From Streptomyces griseoruber (GTDB taxonomy: Bacteria > Actinomycetota > Actinomycetes > Streptomycetales > Streptomycetaceae), in NCBI RefSeq assembly GCF_001514205.1, contig NZ_KQ948766.1:279215-343214 (forward strand): DNA of 64,000 bases, given 5' to 3'. The first letter of the stretch is position 1, and every line of letters begins with the position of its first letter. The notes below the pieces were generated by a model. That model was not told the DNA's origin. It made no database searches and saw only the letters and a program-made list of their open reading frames with translations. A program made the position numbers and the translations under genes. Shown one piece after another: positions 63,204 to 64,000 of the stretch.

Positions 63204-64000
63204 TCAGCCGGTGGTGAGGGCGCGGACGGAGCGGGCGGTGAGCTCGGCGGCGGGCGGCGGGGTGGCGGAGCAGAACACGCAGCGGTCGCCGATGACGTCG
63301 ATCCCGCACCAGTGGCAGACGCCCTGCCGCACCGAGGCGACGAGCTGGTAGAGGACCGACAGGTCGGGCAGATAGGCGCAGAACTCGATCAGTTTGGGGG
63401 TGCCCCACCAGTCGGCGGACTCGGCGGGTGCCTCGGTCTCCCGCAGGCCCTGGGCCTTCCAGGCGGGGGCGAGGGTGCCGGTGACCCAGTCGGACTGGAG
63501 CTGACCGCGGCCGACGAGCATCCAGGTCCCGAACTCGGGCCCGGGGAGGGTGACGTCGGGGGCGGCCTTGACCAGTTCCGGCTGTGGATGGGCGAGCACG
63601 CCGAACTGACTACCCGGAACCCACGACCGGGCATGCGACTTCAGTCCGACGACCGGGACGCGGTCGAGCCGGGCGACGGAGCCGAGGAGCGCGCCCGCGT
63701 GGAGGTAGTGGGTGAGCAGCCGGCCCGCCGAGGCGAGCACGCCCGGCCCGAGGTCGCAGGAGGCGAGCTGGCGGAGCTGGCGGGCGAGGACGGCGACGCC
63801 GAGGGGCGGCAGGTCGGGCCGGTACAGCGCGATGCGGTCGCTCTCCAGGAGCGAGCGGATGGTGTGCAGCCGCTGTTCCACGGCGGGCGGGACGGCCCGT
63901 GAGTACACGACGACGAGGTGTCCGTGCTGTTCGACGAGGAGTTGTACGGCGTCCAGGGCCTGTTCCAGCGGCTGCCGGTCCAGGTCGGCGAGCACGACGG
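63204..64000 (-). CDS. Zinc-ribbon protein of the Tad cluster, 5' partial
   Basis: At least 264 codons; a GTG at 63995 exists, but the frame remains open to the window edge (reading VVLADLDRQPLEQALD), so the true start is probably outside. A long alpha/beta region (HLVVVYSRAVPPAVEQRLH, LYRPDLPPLGVAVLARQL, KSHARSWVPGSQFGVLAHPQP) ends in a zinc ribbon near residue ~235 (CHWCGIDVIGDRCVFC, CxxC-x8-CxxC). Cytosolic, function unknown; first visible gene of the leftward pilus operon. Confidence 0.8.
   Translation of the reverse strand, partial: VVLADLDRQPLEQALDAVQLLVEQHGHLVVVYSRAVPPAVEQRLHTIRSLLESDRIALYRPDLPPLGVAVLARQLRQLASCDLGPGVLASAGRLLTHYLHAGALLGSVARLDRVPVVGLKSHARSWVPGSQFGVLAHPQPELVKAAPDVTLPGPEFGTWMLVGRGQLQSDWVTGTLAPAWKAQGLRETEAPAESADWWGTPKLIEFCAYLPDLSVLYQLVASVRQGVCHWCGIDVIGDRCVFCSATPPPAAELTARSVRALTTG

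Overview
The window is high-GC actinobacterial DNA. Third codon positions are strongly G/C-biased, GTG starts and NTGA stop/start overlaps are frequent, and family content plus gene order (ychF, ppgK, ispH-xseAB, glpX-WhiB-fumarases, SpoIIE phosphatases, Tad pilus) point to Streptomyces or a very close relative. It looks chromosomal; no tRNA, rRNA, CRISPR array or insertion sequence was seen.

Left part (1-13 kb): the 3' portion of a secreted-type polymorphic toxin with a PD-(D/E)XK-like C-terminus and its Imm49-like immunity gene; a PAS/GAF/SpoIIE/HATPase phosphatase next to a stand-alone RsbW-like ATPase; Nudix and SPOR proteins; a GntR/HutC regulator with a putative own operator; a DUF4190 membrane protein; an intracellular serpin; and a SNF2-type helicase.

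13-15.8 kb is an island of gene decay on otherwise conserved ground. It holds a frameshifted unknown gene, a luciferase-like (LLM) oxidoreductase remnant with two lesions, a 49-codon candidate peptide ORF carrying a rare TTA codon, debris that changes frame several times, and a Uma2-family nuclease fragment broken by a perfect 19-bp tandem duplication.

15.8-33 kb is mostly core: YchF; a DUF6542 membrane protein with a very long disordered Pro/Gly/Arg region built on a 36-bp tandem repeat; polyphosphate glucokinase; IspH; exonuclease VII; a nitroreductase-fold enzyme; DUF4245; GlpX; WhiB-like; DUF1707; class I and class II fumarases; DUF402; and a second SpoIIE phosphatase.

33-49 kb: a bifunctional penicillin-binding protein; an SPFH/ribbon-helix-helix pair behind a perfect 16-bp palindrome; a PadR-ABC-FtsX operon whose PadR gene has repeated GTATACAC boxes; two roadblock-type genes plus a DUF4388-like gene next to a G-rich 28-bp repeat; an ahpD without ahpC; an AI-2E family transporter; two tandem secreted SLT-type lytic transglycosylases; PhoH; and undecaprenyl diphosphate synthase. 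A 6C small RNA was recognised in the divergent intergenic region upstream of uppS.

50-64 kb: a frameshifted winged-helix gene, a methyltransferase, a dihydrofolate-reductase-like protein and DUF192, then a long leftward Tad/Flp pilus cluster (zinc-ribbon protein, CpaB, TadZ, two TadE, TadA, TadB, TadC, histidine kinase, response regulator, Flp, TadG, lipoprotein, OmpA-like). Within it the TadG gene appears to use a CTG start overlapping the Flp stop, and the response regulator frame has no stop before TadG. Both edge genes (left toxin, right zinc-ribbon protein) run off the window.
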